NCBI GenBank assembly: GCA_036897625.1
Contig: JAYMTA010000332.1
Coordinates: forward strand, 1-31,208
DNA: 31,208 nucleotides
Origin: Pelargonium cotyledonis
Lineage: Eukaryota > Streptophyta > Magnoliopsida > Geraniales > Geraniaceae
Reading direction: 5' to 3'
The notes under the pieces were generated by a model that saw only the letters and a program-made list of their open reading frames with translations, made no database searches and was not told where the DNA came from. How positions within the stretch are numbered: position 1 is the stretch's first letter; every line of letters starts with the position of its first letter. Both the position numbers and the translations under genes were made by a program. Below, piece by piece: positions 30,162 through 31,208 of this stretch.

Positions 30162-31208
30162 AAGTTGTTCCTTAGTTTGTTACATGCATGAATAGGGTTC
30201 ATGTGGAATCTCCATGGGCTATACTAAGAAACTAAATGTGCTATTGTTGGAGCAAATTCATGAACAAAAACAATATGGTTTTTCCTCTATTCATCTCATG
30301 TGAAATGTATCTAAGATGTCTTAATTGTATGTGGTGTATAATCATTAATTTGTTGTGTGTTATTCAATATATATATATATATTTTATTAGCAACAAGATA
30401 TCATACTCGAAGTAATAATTGTGTTACATTAAACTCCAATTCACAAATCTCACCTTATATCGTCGACAAAGAAAGTCGAACTCAAGATATCAGAAGGAAT
30501 CCAAAGTGATATTAACAACTTGAACCAACGTGTCTTATTTTGATTTTCATTCTATGTATATACGTTTGATTGTGAAATGAATATTGAAATGAGAGTAATT
30601 ACGTAAAATCTTATGAACTAATCACCAAAATCGCATAACTACTAACAAATCTAACCTCACATTTGACTTACATTTATCACGTGCAAGACATATGATCCAA
30701 GTTTTTTAATGCCGTTCTTTTGTTTCCGCTTGTTTTATACTTCGAATTTATTAATTTTTTATGTTCTTTAGGATTCATGGCTTCTTGATTTTATCCAAGT
30801 AAAAATGGTATTTAATTAGAAAGGCACGGATACATACAACTTACTATCTCTATTTATTAAGTTTTAAAAAAAGAGAAAATAGTTTACCATTTATGAATAT
30901 AAAATAAGAAAAATTACACGTACTTACCTTGAAGTATGCACCTTTTGTACATATTTTTTGACTAACCTAAAGTATGTCACAAAACTTTCCGTCAAAGTTA
31001 ACGAAATATTCCAAAAAATTTAACATGTGTCCAGAACATGACCAATTTTTATTGAAATACCAAAATTGCCCTTCAATCAATTACCCATTCTTCATCAAGA
31101 ACATGTTCATCATGTTCGTCGGAAAATTCATAGTTTTGCCGGAAACTTCAAAGTTTTGCCGGATAAGTTGAAGTTCCTGGAGAGTTTTTTTTTTTTGTTT
31201 TCACCATA
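30162..31208. other. AT-rich intergenic DNA, no gene seen
   Basis: Contains an AT dinucleotide run (about 30369-30382) and a T-run near the right end (31184-31195). The stretch from about 30910 (ACACGTACTTACCTTGAAGTATG, then CTAACCTAAAGTATGTCAC and CAAAATTGCCCTTC) has the wording of dispersed dicot repeats, but the window ends before any second terminus, so it cannot be classified. Confidence 0.45.

Overview
The window is nuclear DNA from a flowering plant, almost certainly a eudicot. Genes are interrupted by AT-rich GT-AG introns (one GC-AG), promoters carry plant-type elements (TGGGCC site II motifs, telo-box, USE plus TATA), and the mobile elements are Ty1/copia, L1-type LINE and a long-inverted-repeat element. 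The protein families (strictosidine synthase-like, organellar mTERF, pectinesterase, CH-type kinesin-14) are plant families. The species cannot be told from the sequence. No CRISPR array, operon, rRNA or convincing tRNA is present.

Layout. 1-470 is AT-rich flank with site II promoter motifs. 470-3830 is a non-coding array of about five 0.52-0.57 kb tandem repeats with older degenerate copies in front, probably transcribed. 3993-6129 (minus) is an apparently intact four-exon strictosidine synthase-like gene. 7006-9720 (minus) is a conserved gene of unknown function with one GC-AG intron. 9740-9990 is a shared promoter region with an snRNA-type USE/TATA pair. 10110-15925 (plus) is a mosaic of gene debris: a broken EngB-type GTPase exon, a single receptor-like-kinase exon between two blocks of a 16-bp minisatellite, and a decayed, rearranged kinesin-14. 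16182-16915 (minus) is a copia remnant. 17146-17998 is an 853-bp element with very long terminal inverted repeats, lying in the 5' region of the next gene. 18075-27942 is a tandem array of mTERF genes: two long open copies (A, C), one 3' stub (B), one 5'-truncated copy (D) and one disrupted copy (E), with an L1 fragment between B and C. 28528-30037 (minus) is an intact five-exon pectinesterase with unusual active-site residues. 30060-31208 is AT-rich intergenic DNA.

The neighbouring genes have no evident shared pathway. The most informative observations are: (1) the mTERF copies retain a short 3' exon that joins in frame in copy E, while copies A and C appear to have bypassed it through a shared 5-bp duplication that creates an earlier stop; (2) the inverted-repeat element separates the copy A reading frame from its ancestral promoter, and the ancestral ATG of copy A is now GTG; (3) the kinesin pseudogene lacks its central motor segment, which lies upstream in the same orientation; (4) the tandem array at the left end has the promoter style of plant snoRNA and ribosomal-protein genes and repeated C/D-like boxes, though a true snoRNA fold was not demonstrated. 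All exon joins were read by eye from splice motifs and frame, without transcript data.
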